From positions 1 to 25,288 of IMG/VR virus record IMGVR_UViG_3300020171_002230: 25,288 nucleotides of DNA; one strand, written 5' to 3'. Shown one piece after another: positions 7,244-15,046 of this stretch. Numbering within the stretch: the first letter of the stretch is position 1; every line of letters starts with the position of its first letter. This DNA comes from a virus. The notes beneath the pieces are model-generated. The model was not told the origin of the DNA and searched no databases. It worked only from the letters and a program-made list of their open reading frames with translations. The translations under genes were made by a program, and so were the position numbers.

Positions 7244-8128
7244 ATGAAATTAACGGCAGGGGCATGGACCGAGATCTTCCGGGCCGGAGACTACGGGGCC
7301 AAGGGGACATACGGCGCGGATGATCTGGACAAGATGGTTGCCAACTTCAATACCTCCGACCAGGTGCCGATTGTGGTTGGCCATCCCGAGACCGATTCCC
7401 CGGCCTGGGGCTGGCTGGCCGCAGTGAAGCGGGTGGGGGATGTGCTGACGGGCAAGGTTGGTGAGCTGCATAAGGATTTCGCCCAAGCCCTGGCCGAGAA
7501 CAAATTTCGCAACCGGTCGGTGCGGATCGCGAGGACCGCGCAAGGACCAAAACTTCTTCATCTGGGATTCTTGGGGGCCACCCTGCCCCAGGTGGAGGGA
7601 CTGAAACAGACGGCACAATTCGCCGGCGACGGTGATCGTGTCGACTATGGCTTCGACCTGCCAGGGCAGGTCGATAACCCCGGCAACACTAAGGAGAAAA
7701 CGACGATGACGGAAGAAGAAATTGCAAAGCTGCAGGCAGACCTGAAAAAAGCCCAGGATGACCTGACTGCCGAGAAAGCAGGCAGGTTGACCGACAAGGA
7801 AGCTGCTGACAAAAAGGCCGACGAAGCCAAGGGGGCTGAGTTCTCGGCCTGGGTGGAGACGGAAATGGTCGCCACCGGCAAGCTCCCCGCCGCACGCAAG
7901 GATGAGGTAACGGCGTTCATGCGCAGTCTGCCGGACGGCGATACCGCCGATTTCAGTTTTGCGGACGATGGGTCCACCAAGTCGGTGCAACCGGTGGCCT
8001 GGTTCAAGGATTTCGTCAAGGGGCTGGCTGCAGCCGAGTTTACCCGAGATCTGCCGGTTGGAGCGGTGAAGGATTTTGCTCGCAAAGGCGAGAAGGGTAA
8101 GCTGGTCGACCTGTCCCATAAGGTTTGA
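7244..8128 (+). CDS. Head maturation protease/scaffold, Mu gpI-like
   Basis: This 294-aa protein matches Mu gene I-type prohead proteases. The N-terminal half carries the family signature VPIVVGHPETDSPAWGWL (about residues 42-59) and NKFRNRSVRIA (about 86-96), which lie in the protease domain. From about residue 150 the sequence changes abruptly to a Lys/Glu/Ala-rich helical scaffold (TEEEIAKLQADLKKAQDDL), ending in a basic C-terminus. In Mu the protease is made as a fusion with a scaffold region, cleaves scaffold and itself, and the products leave the prohead. An AGAGG ribosome site precedes the start. The scaffold part also appears to have its own start (listed separately). Confidence 0.85.
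   Translation: MKLTAGAWTEIFRAGDYGAKGTYGADDLDKMVANFNTSDQVPIVVGHPETDSPAWGWLAAVKRVGDVLTGKVGELHKDFAQALAENKFRNRSVRIARTAQGPKLLHLGFLGATLPQVEGLKQTAQFAGDGDRVDYGFDLPGQVDNPGNTKEKTTMTEEEIAKLQADLKKAQDDLTAEKAGRLTDKEAADKKADEAKGAEFSAWVETEMVATGKLPAARKDEVTAFMRSLPDGDTADFSFADDGSTKSVQPVAWFKDFVKGLAAAEFTRDLPVGAVKDFARKGEKGKLVDLSHKV
7706..8128 (+). CDS. Nested scaffold protein, in frame within the protease gene (Mu Z-like)
   Basis: An internal ATG at 7706, residue 155 of the protease, is preceded by AAGGAG at 7691-7696 with a nine-base spacer, a better ribosome site than that of many genes here. It falls exactly where the sequence switches from protease-like to coiled-coil scaffold. Initiation there would yield a separate 140-aa scaffold, TEEEIAKLQADLKKAQ onward. 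In Mu a scaffold protein, Z, is made from an internal start in gene I, and lambda Nu3 in gene C is similar. The sequence evidence is the ribosome site and the domain boundary; the product itself is inferred. Confidence 0.75.
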   Translation: MTEEEIAKLQADLKKAQDDLTAEKAGRLTDKEAADKKADEAKGAEFSAWVETEMVATGKLPAARKDEVTAFMRSLPDGDTADFSFADDGSTKSVQPVAWFKDFVKGLAAAEFTRDLPVGAVKDFARKGEKGKLVDLSHKV

Positions 8129-8134
8129 AAAGAC

Positions 8135-8163
8135 AATTACGAATTACGAATTAGAAATTACGA
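8135..8163 (+). repeat. Heptamer repeat R1 (single arm)
   Basis: Tandem GAATTAC units (AATTACGAATTACGAATTAG and a diverged unit) lie between the protease stop and the decoration gene. There is no opposite arm. The sequence after it (ACAACCATTAACAAGGAG) closely resembles the leader after R2. Confidence 0.85.
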
Positions 8164-8188
8164 CAACCATTAACAAGGAGTAACGATC

Positions 8189-8737
8189 ATGCCATTTAAC
8201 GCAGTGCTGGGCAGCCAGCAGTTTTCAGATGTACAGATCATCGACCGGACCCATCCGGCCATCATCCGGGGCGCAGCCTTCCGGCAGGACGGCCGCGTGC
8301 TCCCCAGGGGCCGGGTTGTGGCCAAAGACAGCAACGGGGCCATGGCCGCGTATGAGCCGGGCCTGGCCGCTGCCGTAGCCTGGGTTGCGGCAACAGTCTA
8401 TGCAGCCGGAGCCCTGGCGCTGCCGACGGTGGCTAACGGCCATTACTACCGCTGTGCCACGGGCGGAACATCCCATACCGCCGAACCGACCTGGCCGACT
8501 ACGGCAGAGGCGACGGTCACCGATGCCACGGCAGTCTGGGAGGAAGCCGGCCTGATCGGTGTTGACGACCTGGCCGGAGGCGGCGTCCTGGCCGAGGCCA
8601 TCGATACCGCAGTCGAAGGAGTGGGGCCGGTGCTGAGGCACGGCACGGTGGTGGCCGATAATCTCGATGTGGCCGGGGCGGCTGCAGCGACGGCGGATAT
8701 TGCCGCCCTGGAAGCGATCGGCATTTACGCCATCTAA
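8189..8737 (+). CDS. Head decoration protein (lambda D-like) with inserted carbohydrate-binding-like module
   Basis: This is a 182-aa protein directly before the major capsid gene. Residues 30-58 (RVLPRGRVVAKDSNG within it) and 122-182 (GGGVLAEAIDTAVEGVGPVL, then LRHGTVV and IAALEAIGIYAI) fit the head decoration protein family that trimerises on the shell of lambda-like capsids. Between them, residues about 61-121, lies a different unit: AWVAATVYAAGALA, then NGHYYRCATGGTSHTAEPTW, then TAVWEEAG. Its W-x5-Y-x2-G ... NG-x-Y ... P-x-W ... W pattern is that of a small beta module common in phage tail proteins and similar to chitin-binding type modules. AAGGAG precedes the ATG. The family call is fairly sure; the binding role of the insert is inferred. 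Confidence 0.78.
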   Translation: MPFNAVLGSQQFSDVQIIDRTHPAIIRGAAFRQDGRVLPRGRVVAKDSNGAMAAYEPGLAAAVAWVAATVYAAGALALPTVANGHYYRCATGGTSHTAEPTWPTTAEATVTDATAVWEEAGLIGVDDLAGGGVLAEAIDTAVEGVGPVLRHGTVVADNLDVAGAAAATADIAALEAIGIYAI

Positions 8738-8743
8738 AAAGAC

Positions 8744-8812
8744 AATTATGAATTACGAATTACGAATTACGAATGAACTGCGGTTCTTTTTATAATTCTC
8801 AATTCGTAATTC
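8744..8812 (+). repeat. Heptamer palindromic repeat R2
   Basis: The left arm has four GAATTAC-type units (8744-8774) and the right arm has reverse-complement units (8793-8812, AATTCTCAATTCGTAATTC), with a short spacer. GAATTACGAATT pairs exactly with AATTCGTAATTC, so the transcript can form a hairpin between the decoration and capsid genes. The right arm is nearly identical to those of R4 and R5. Confidence 0.9.
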
Positions 8813-8842
8813 AAGCGAACCATTTAACAAGGAGAACCAATC

Positions 8843-9820
8843 ATGCAAGTGAACATTCGTCAGTACTTTACTCCGGCAGCGGTGGCCCAGCATCTTGAGG
8901 CCCTGCCGGTCCTGGAAACCTTTATCATGGACCTGATCTACGGCAACCGGATCACCCATCCCCTGCCGGTACTCGGCGTCGATGAGCTGCTCAGCATCAC
9001 CGGCAACGTCCCGGTGGTCCGGCGTGGCACCGCGGCTTACCCGTTGTCCGGAGAGAGCAAAGGTATCACCTACCTGGAGCCCCAGCCGGTGGATGTGTCC
9101 AGCTTCCTCGGGGCGGTCGACCTTAACAACCTCAAGCTGCTTGGCGATCAGGGCATCGAATACTGGGTGCGCGGCAAGGTCGACACCCAGCGGCGGGCGG
9201 TGCGGTCGACAACCGAGGCCATGGCCTGTCAGAGTCTGTCCGGGTCCATCGCCTATCCGATGAAGACCGATTCGGGCCTTGACACCTACTCGGTCAATTT
9301 CGGCTCGATTCTCAGCCAGACCATCACGGTCAAGTGGGACCATGTCGACAAGACCCTGGCCACTATCCTCCTGGATCTGATAGCCATGGGCAATGTCATC
9401 AAGCGCGCCTCCGGCTACGGCTCCAAAATCGTCTACCTGGCGGGTCAGGATGTCTACATCGCCGTCGCCAACAAGATCCTCGGCGTCCAGGATGCCAAGA
9501 TCAACGCGCAGGTCACCGAAAAGGGCATCACCATCGCCGGCTTCACCATCCTGCTCGCTACCGGCGGCTATAAGGACCTGGCCAACGCCGGGGCCTGGGT
9601 GCCGTCGGTTGCCGATGACAAGATTGTCGCCGTGGCCGTCGATGCCCCGTTCAAATTGTTCTACTGCGCACTCGATGATCTCGATGCCAACCTTTTGCCG
9701 ATGCCGTTTTTCAGCAAGCCGGTGAAGATGGACAACCCCAGCGGCTACAACATTATCGGCATGTCCAAGCCGGTGCCGGTACCGGTACCGAAGGCCATCT
9801 GCGCGGGAACTGCTATTTAA
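8843..9820 (+). CDS. Major capsid protein (lambda gpE family)
   Basis: This is a 325-aa protein, close in length to lambda gpE (about 340 aa), in the usual place just after a decoration protein. The N-terminus, IRQYFTPAAVAQHLEALPVL, and the following PVVRRGTAAYPLSGES and LGDQGIEYWVRGKVDTQRRA segments fit the Phage_cap_E family with an HK97 fold. The C-terminal part ends with a short PVPVPVPK run. It forms the icosahedral shell; the lambda E plus D pairing differs from phage Mu itself, whose capsid protein T belongs to another family. A strong AAGGAG site lies 12 bases before ATG. High expression is expected. Confidence 0.87.
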   Translation: MQVNIRQYFTPAAVAQHLEALPVLETFIMDLIYGNRITHPLPVLGVDELLSITGNVPVVRRGTAAYPLSGESKGITYLEPQPVDVSSFLGAVDLNNLKLLGDQGIEYWVRGKVDTQRRAVRSTTEAMACQSLSGSIAYPMKTDSGLDTYSVNFGSILSQTITVKWDHVDKTLATILLDLIAMGNVIKRASGYGSKIVYLAGQDVYIAVANKILGVQDAKINAQVTEKGITIAGFTILLATGGYKDLANAGAWVPSVADDKIVAVAVDAPFKLFYCALDDLDANLLPMPFFSKPVKMDNPSGYNIIGMSKPVPVPVPKAICAGTAI

Positions 9821-9823
9821 GCC

Positions 9824-10252
9824 ATGGCTTATTCAACCATAGATAATCTGCTGGCGCTGCTGCCGGCAGCGGCCCTGATCAAGCTATCCAACGATCAGGC
9901 CGGAGCGACCGCCGTCGATATGACCACCATCGCGGCGGCGATCGCCCAAGGCGACACAGTCATAGACGGCTATGTCGGAGTGCAGCGCCAAGTGCCCCTT
10001 GATCCGGTGCCTGGCCTGATCGGGACGATCTCGGCCAACCTGGCGATCTACAATCTCTATCGCCGCCGGAACCAGGTGCCGGAGATCTGGGAGAGCCAAT
10101 ATAAAGCCGATATCGCCGTCCTGCTGAAGATCAGTACCGGATCGATCAGCTTCGGCAGCGATGTCAAACCGTCCGCCCCGCCGCAACAGGCCCTGGCCCA
10201 TGCAAGCGGAAAGATCCTGTCCGGCCCTGGCGGTCTCCTGGAGGGCTTTTAG
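9824..10252 (+). CDS. Head-tail connector, Mu gp36-like (DUF1320)
   Basis: A 142-aa protein with the hallmarks of DUF1320/Mu gp36: N-terminal YSTIDNLLALLP, the segment IAQGDTVIDGYVGVQRQVPL (about residues 45-64), and ISANLAIYNLYRRR (about 72-85). These proteins are adaptor-type connectors fixed below the portal. The C-terminal 35 residues are Pro/Gly/Ser-rich and probably extended. The start is three bases after the capsid stop with no strong ribosome site, so it may be translationally coupled to the capsid gene. It abuts the next gene without a gap. Confidence 0.82.
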   Translation: MAYSTIDNLLALLPAAALIKLSNDQAGATAVDMTTIAAAIAQGDTVIDGYVGVQRQVPLDPVPGLIGTISANLAIYNLYRRRNQVPEIWESQYKADIAVLLKISTGSISFGSDVKPSAPPQQALAHASGKILSGPGGLLEGF

Positions 10253-10678
10253 ATGGCGGCGATCCTCAGTCTGGCCCAGCAGCTTGAGGCCCTCATTGCC
10301 AGGATCAAGGCTGAGGTGGTGGGCCTGAAATCAGTAGTCGGCCTGGAGGAACTGGAAGAGGCCATGGAAACAGCCGAGCTGCTGCCGGCGGCAGTGGTAA
10401 TCTACTCCGGTGACTATCCGGAGAAGCCGGCTGCAGGGCTCAGCAATTATGCCGGGCAGAAGATCAACCGCTACTGGTCGGTGATAGTCGTCCTGGAGCT
10501 GACTGCCGGGCCGGGTGAAGCCCTCGATCTGATAGAGGCGGTGGAGAAGGCCGGAGTCGGCTGGCAGCCATGCCGGGGGGCGAGGTTCCTGGCGGCTGCG
10601 GGGAAAAGGTTTGTCGCAAAATTCAATCAAACACGGGTCGTTTACGAGGTTCGCTTTACGACCATGACCACAACTTAA
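10253..10678 (+). CDS. Tail terminator/completion protein, Mu gp37-like
   Basis: This is a 141-aa alpha/beta protein with a helical start, a central strand-rich region (KINRYWSVIVVLELTAG, about residues 73-89), a helix (LDLIEAVEKA) and closing strands (QTRVVYEVRFTTMTTT). Size, order after the gp36-like connector and this layout fit Mu gp37/DUF1834 or the broader tail-terminator group that caps the tube and joins it to the head. GGAGGG lies eight bases before ATG. I do not see a decisive motif, so the family name is a contextual call. Confidence 0.68.
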   Translation: MAAILSLAQQLEALIARIKAEVVGLKSVVGLEELEEAMETAELLPAAVVIYSGDYPEKPAAGLSNYAGQKINRYWSVIVVLELTAGPGEALDLIEAVEKAGVGWQPCRGARFLAAAGKRFVAKFNQTRVVYEVRFTTMTTT

Positions 10679-10687
10679 GGAGATATC

Positions 10688-11437
10688 ATGGGAGCACCAT
10701 TTTCGTTTATAGGCGAGGCTGATGCCTACGTCGACATACTGAGCGACACCGGTGTACGCACCGGCCTGGAGCTGAAAGGCAACTGCAGCGAGTTTACGCC
10801 GAAGCCGGACGCCGAGAGGAAAGAACAAACCTCGAACGGCCGGGGCAAGACCGGTCAGGTTATCGCCTCGGTCACCCTGCCGAAGCCGATGACTTGCACC
10901 GTGAAATTCAACCAGCTCGACCAGGCGCTCTTTGCCGCCGCCTTCTTCGGGACTAACTCGATACTGACTCAAGCAGCCGGGGCTGCTGCCGAGCGGGATG
11001 TGACGACCATTGAGGATAAGTGGGTGGAGATAGGCGGGGTCATGCTGGCGTCCGCCGTGGTGACAGATCCCACCGGCTTAACCACCTACGTCCTCGGCAC
11101 CGATTATGAGCTCAATACCCGGTTGAGCATGATCAAAGCCCTGGCCACCGGGAGTATTCCGAGCGGCGAGATATGCAAGGTCACCCCCACCTATGCGGCG
11201 GTAAACGGCGTCGAGATGAAGGCGATGACCAAGAGCAACGTGCGGATCCGCGTCAAGCTCGATGGTCAGAACTTTGCCGACGGCCGTGATTTTATCACCG
11301 ACGTCTATATGATGCGCCTCAACCCGACCAGCAACTTCAGCTTCATCGGCACCGAGTTCGCCGAGGTCACCTTCGACGGCGTCCTCGAAACACCGACCGG
11401 CTTCGATGAGCCAATGAAACATACCTGGCTGAGCTGA
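10688..11437 (+). CDS. Major tail tube protein
   Basis: This 249-aa, strand-rich protein follows the terminator and precedes the chaperone, the standard slot of the tail tube protein. N-terminal FIGEADAYVDIL and KPMTCTVKFNQLDQALFAAA resemble tube proteins of transposable siphophages and related phages. Residues about 120-180 hold an inserted beta domain with the pattern YVLGTDYELNTRLSMIKAL that recurs in many virion proteins. The final part (FSFIGTEFAEVTFDGVLETP) closes the barrel. A strong AAGGAGATATC ribosome site sits just before the ATG. No sheath gene precedes it, which supports a non-contractile tail. Confidence 0.78.
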   Translation: MGAPFSFIGEADAYVDILSDTGVRTGLELKGNCSEFTPKPDAERKEQTSNGRGKTGQVIASVTLPKPMTCTVKFNQLDQALFAAAFFGTNSILTQAAGAAAERDVTTIEDKWVEIGGVMLASAVVTDPTGLTTYVLGTDYELNTRLSMIKALATGSIPSGEICKVTPTYAAVNGVEMKAMTKSNVRIRVKLDGQNFADGRDFITDVYMMRLNPTSNFSFIGTEFAEVTFDGVLETPTGFDEPMKHTWLS

Positions 11438-11448
11438 TCGGCTTAATC

Positions 11449-11473
11449 AATTACGAATTACGAATTACGAATT
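11449..11473 (+). repeat. Heptamer repeat R3 (single arm)
   Basis: Three perfect tandem GAATTAC units, AATTACGAATTACGAATTAC and on, lie in the gap between the tube and chaperone genes. There is no inverted arm. The ribosome site GGGGGATT of the next gene follows directly. Confidence 0.9.
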
Positions 11474-11484
11474 TGGGGGATTAA

Positions 11485-11853
11485 ATGCGGAAAAGCAAAA
11501 TTATCAACGTCGAAGGTCTCGGCGAAGTGACGGTAAAGGAAATCAGTCCCTTTGCCGTCTACAAAGCGATGTCATCCGGTCAAACAGGCCCGGAGCTCCT
11601 GGCCCTGGCGTTGGACTGTATCAGCCTGCCACTGGAGAAGGTGGAGCAACTCTATCCCTCCGAGCTCGAACAACTAGTCAACACCTTTATGGAGGTGAAC
11701 AGCTCTTTTTTGGCAATAGCGGCCAAGGTCGGCCTCAAGCAAACCATAACCGGCATGGTGGAGCAGCTCTCAAAAACCTTGCCGCAAGTGTTTGCCGACT
11801 CATACAAGCTGGCCATGTTGGTGCCTGGCATTACGGGTGGCACTTCTTCCTGA
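11485..11853 (+). CDS. Tail assembly chaperone, unshifted (gpG-like) form
   Basis: A 122-aa helical protein between tail tube and tape measure. It begins with a short strand region (IINVEGLGEVTVKEISPFAV, residues 6-25), then helices rich in Leu/Glu, fitting the gpG-type chaperones that coat the tape measure protein before tube assembly. Inside the gene (11706-11712) is T_TTT_TTG in the correct phase for -1 slippage, so this is the shorter of two expected products. The unshifted C-terminus ends GITGGTSS. GGGGGA precedes the ATG. Function rests on gene order and on the frameshift architecture typical for this gene. Confidence 0.8.
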   Translation: MRKSKIINVEGLGEVTVKEISPFAVYKAMSSGQTGPELLALALDCISLPLEKVEQLYPSELEQLVNTFMEVNSSFLAIAAKVGLKQTITGMVEQLSKTLPQVFADSYKLAMLVPGITGGTSS

Positions 11854-11882
11854 TCGCGCTTGAGACTTTGAACGGTAAATAG
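11485..11882 (+). CDS. Tail assembly chaperone, -1 frameshifted (gpGT-like) form
   Basis: Reading 76 codons from 11485, slipping back one base at T_TTT_TTG (11706-11712) and continuing from 11712 gives 56 further codons to TAG at 11880-11882, three bases before the tape-measure ATG. The extension begins with a Gly/His/Asn-rich linker and ends in a conserved-looking segment: LAASVCRLIQAGHVG, then WHYGWHFFLIALETLNGK. Aromatic motifs of this kind occur in T domains of tail chaperones. In lambda and most long-tailed phages the ratio of G to GT is set by such slippage. The slippery site, phase and open frame are seen directly; use of the site is inferred. Confidence 0.78.
11706..11712 (+). promoter_or_regulatory. 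Programmed -1 ribosomal frameshift site (T_TTT_TTG)
   Basis: Six T followed by G, in phase as TCT-TTT-TTG, form a canonical X_XXY_YYZ heptamer. It is the only perfect heptamer I found in the chaperone gene, and the -1 frame stays open from here to 11882. Confidence 0.78.
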
Positions 11883-11884
11883 GC

Positions 11885-14800
11885 ATGAACCCCAATAATC
11901 GCTTGGAAATGTTCCTCACCCTCAACGCTGAGGCCTTCAAAAAAGGCCTCAGCGCTGCCGGTACCGGCGTGCGCAATATGGCCGGTGGGGCCAATGCGGC
12001 CTTCTCAACGACCAAAGCCAGGCTGCAGGAAAATCTAGTTGCCGTCAAAAAATACAACGCCGAACTGCAACAACAGAGTGGTATTGTCCAGGGTTTAAAG
12101 GGCCATGTCACTGCCCTGGTCGGGGCCTACCTCGGCTTTCAGTCGATCATCGGGGTCGTCGGCTTGTTACGGTCTGCCGATTCTGCGGCCTTCTCCTTGG
12201 AGGCATCGCTGCGGGCGGCAAATCGCGAATTCACCAATATAGGCAATGCCGACTCTTGGACGGCGGCTATCGGCCGGATGGCCGGAGAGCTGCGGATATA
12301 CTCCAAGTCGGAATTGAAAACGGCAGTGGCCTCGACCATCGACATGACCAAGCGCCTCGGTTTTTCTGCCGAGCAGATGGAAGTCCTCATTAAGAGGACC
12401 GCCGACCTCAGTGCCGGTAAGACCGACCTGAATGGCGGTATCGAGCGGGTAACCGCGGCGATGCGCGGCGAAGCAGAGGCTTCTGAGTATCTGGGCCTGA
12501 CCCTGAATGAGAACTACGTCAAGGCCTGGCATGAAGCCCATAACGCTCACAACAAGGCCTGGAAAGATCTGACAGATCTGGAAAAGGCCCAGATCCGCTT
12601 CAACGTCTTTCTGGAACAGGCAACCCCCCTTACGGGCAAAGCTGCCGATTCGGTCACTACCCTGTCCGGTGCCTATGCCCTGGTCGGGGCCAATATCTTA
12701 GATGCAGTAGAAGGCAACCGGAACGCAGTTGAAGCCACCAAACAGCTGTCGACATTTATCGCCGAAAACGCCGACAAGATCGGCGAGCTCGCGACCATCC
12801 TGATCACTGCTGCCACGGCGACCATGCAGTTCGTCTTGAATAATAAAGAAGCGGTGGCGGCAGTAGGTCTCGTGGTGCTCGGTGCCGGGACTTTATCTTT
12901 TGCCATTTCTTCGCTGACCACGGTATGGCGGGCGCTGAATGTGGTGATGCTGGCGACTACAGGCCAGCAGTTTGGTCCTTGGGCGGCATCAACAGTCACC
13001 GCTATCAAGTCGGTCAATCTGGGGGCGATGACGCTTAAGACCACGATGGGGGCACTCGCAGGATTGCTGCTGGCCTGGGAGGCAGGCAAGTGGTTTGGCG
13101 GACTCATCGGCCAGATCGACATTGTGCAGACGGCCATGGTGGGCCTGATCCACAAAGCCGATCAAGCGCGCCTGGCTGCTCAAAAGATGTGGGCGCAGCT
13201 CACCGGCTCGGATGCGGATGTCAAGGCCATTGATGACAAAATCGCTATCAGCAACACAGTCTATAAAGAGATGCTTGCCGATATCAAGGCTGGCAAGGGC
13301 GCAGGGGAGAAGAAAAACACCGCGCCGGAGAAGCAGCCGGAAGCCCCTGAAAACCCTAAACAATCCGACACTCCGGATGCGCAGAAAAAAGCTGATGTCG
13401 GTTACCGCACCCCTGAATATCTCGATCAGCTTGATGAGGCGGTCTTGTCGCCGGAGGAATTGGAGGACCGCAAGAAGCGCTGGGCCGAACGGGAGCAGCA
13501 AGAAAAGCAGCTTAACGACGAGAAGAACACCAGGCTTGACGATGTGGCCAAGGCCAACGCCGAGAAAGATGGCAAGCGGGAGAAGATCAGGCAGGCGGAC
13601 CACAACCGCAAGGTTGATCCGAATAGCTCTAATTACGACCGAGAATATGCGAAAAACTATGCGGCAAAGCAGCGGAGAATTGCGGCTGAAAAGGCGGCAG
13701 AAGAGGCCCGCAAACATCCGCCACAAAGACAAGGAGAACAACAGTTATCCGAGGTAGAGCCGGAGGAAGAACCAGAAAATGACCGGGAGACAGAGGCCGG
13801 CAAGAAGTCGAAAAAGGTGATATCCAGATCCGGTGGATCTGCCGGGGCCAGCCTGATCAGCGAAGAGATCAAGGAGATCGAGACCGAACGCAAGGCCGAG
13901 CGCAAAGAGTTGTTCCAGGGCATGGCCACCCTCGACCATATCGACCAGATGAACGCACAGGTCGATATGGCTGCCGCCTCCAAATATGCAGCCAAGGCCT
14001 CTGAGCGCAAGCGGCAAATATTCGACGCGCTCCAATCTGAAAACGAGCGCAACCGGCAGGCCGAGGAAGACGCCGCCGCCAAGGGCGAAACAGTTGTCAC
14101 CAAGCGGGCGACGGCTACATATGATCCGGCCATTGCCGCCCTGGAGGCCGCAGCCAAAGAGAACGAGTTGCGGGCCAAGCAGATGAAGTCCGGGACATTG
14201 TCGGCAATGGCGAAGAGCCTCGCAAATGTGGAGGCCGAGCGCCAGGCGTTCGCCAAGGGTGCAGAGGCCAAGAAGGCGCAGATCGAGGCGGATCAGGTTG
14301 CGGCAGAAAAAGAGTATCAGACCAAGCTGCGCCTGGCTGAGCTGGACAAAGGCCTGCACGAAGAGGCGGTTAAACGCAACGAAGATCTGGCCGAGTCGGC
14401 TGAACAATCCGCCGCCGCGCGGATCAAGGCCGAAGAGGACGCCACCGGTAAGGCCAAGTCTGTATTTGAAAAATATGCCGCCCGCGTCAAGGAGTTGCAG
14501 GACGAGATCGCAGGTCGTGAGCGCTCCCTGGCCGACGAACTGAGCGACCTTGATCCCCATGCCACCGAGGAGCAGCGCTGGCGAAGAAAGGCCAAGGCCG
14601 CCGCCGATTACGAAAAAGCAGCCAAGGCAGCCATGGCAGCCGGTAGGCTCGATGAAGCCAGAGAATACGCCGATCAGGCCAAGACCACCTACGCCGGGCT
14701 GAAAGACGGCAGCGGCCGGATCAGCGACAAGCTCGCCGGTCGCACCGCCTTCTCCGGGGTCAGCTCTGCCGGCAACCTGGGCCTGGCGATCAGCAAGATG

Positions 14801-15046
14801 ATGACCGATGCCGCCGGCAAGGCCGCAAAATCAGGGCTTATGGGGATTGATGGACTAAACACCCGTATTTCATCGCAGTTACAGAAGGCCATGGGCGCCC
14901 TGGCCGATGCCGCCCCTACCGGACCCGGCAAACAGCAAGCGGCGCAGGTGCATGAGATCCGCCTGGGGAATGCCAGGTTGCAGGGCTCGCCGAACGATGT
15001 AGCTGATTTTATCAAGCAGTTGGAACTGGCGGGGATGCGCGCATGA
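11885..15046 (+). CDS. Tail tape measure protein
   Basis: This 1053-aa protein is the longest head-to-tail spacer gene before the tail-tip genes. The N-terminus, RLEMFLTLNAEAFKKGLSAA, is typical for tape measures. Three hydrophobic stretches follow (about residues 60-90, 310-345 and 375-405), then some 450 residues rich in Glu, Lys, Ala and Arg that read as long coiled coil (about 430-880). The C-terminus ends in a helical region with SPNDVADFIKQLELAGMRA. It sets tail length and may help DNA cross the inner membrane. At the usual rule of about 0.15 nm per residue the tail would be near 150-160 nm. Start-site ribosome signal is weak (AAATAGG), consistent with coupling to the frameshifted chaperone stop. 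Confidence 0.9.
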   Translation: MNPNNRLEMFLTLNAEAFKKGLSAAGTGVRNMAGGANAAFSTTKARLQENLVAVKKYNAELQQQSGIVQGLKGHVTALVGAYLGFQSIIGVVGLLRSADSAAFSLEASLRAANREFTNIGNADSWTAAIGRMAGELRIYSKSELKTAVASTIDMTKRLGFSAEQMEVLIKRTADLSAGKTDLNGGIERVTAAMRGEAEASEYLGLTLNENYVKAWHEAHNAHNKAWKDLTDLEKAQIRFNVFLEQATPLTGKAADSVTTLSGAYALVGANILDAVEGNRNAVEATKQLSTFIAENADKIGELATILITAATATMQFVLNNKEAVAAVGLVVLGAGTLSFAISSLTTVWRALNVVMLATTGQQFGPWAASTVTAIKSVNLGAMTLKTTMGALAGLLLAWEAGKWFGGLIGQIDIVQTAMVGLIHKADQARLAAQKMWAQLTGSDADVKAIDDKIAISNTVYKEMLADIKAGKGAGEKKNTAPEKQPEAPENPKQSDTPDAQKKADVGYRTPEYLDQLDEAVLSPEELEDRKKRWAEREQQEKQLNDEKNTRLDDVAKANAEKDGKREKIRQADHNRKVDPNSSNYDREYAKNYAAKQRRIAAEKAAEEARKHPPQRQGEQQLSEVEPEEEPENDRETEAGKKSKKVISRSGGSAGASLISEEIKEIETERKAERKELFQGMATLDHIDQMNAQVDMAAASKYAAKASERKRQIFDALQSENERNRQAEEDAAAKGETVVTKRATATYDPAIAALEAAAKENELRAKQMKSGTLSAMAKSLANVEAERQAFAKGAEAKKAQIEADQVAAEKEYQTKLRLAELDKGLHEEAVKRNEDLAESAEQSAAARIKAEEDATGKAKSVFEKYAARVKELQDEIAGRERSLADELSDLDPHATEEQRWRRKAKAAADYEKAAKAAMAAGRLDEAREYADQAKTTYAGLKDGSGRISDKLAGRTAFSGVSSAGNLGLAISKMMTDAAGKAAKSGLMGIDGLNTRISSQLQKAMGALADAAPTGPGKQQAAQVHEIRLGNARLQGSPNDVADFIKQLELAGMRA

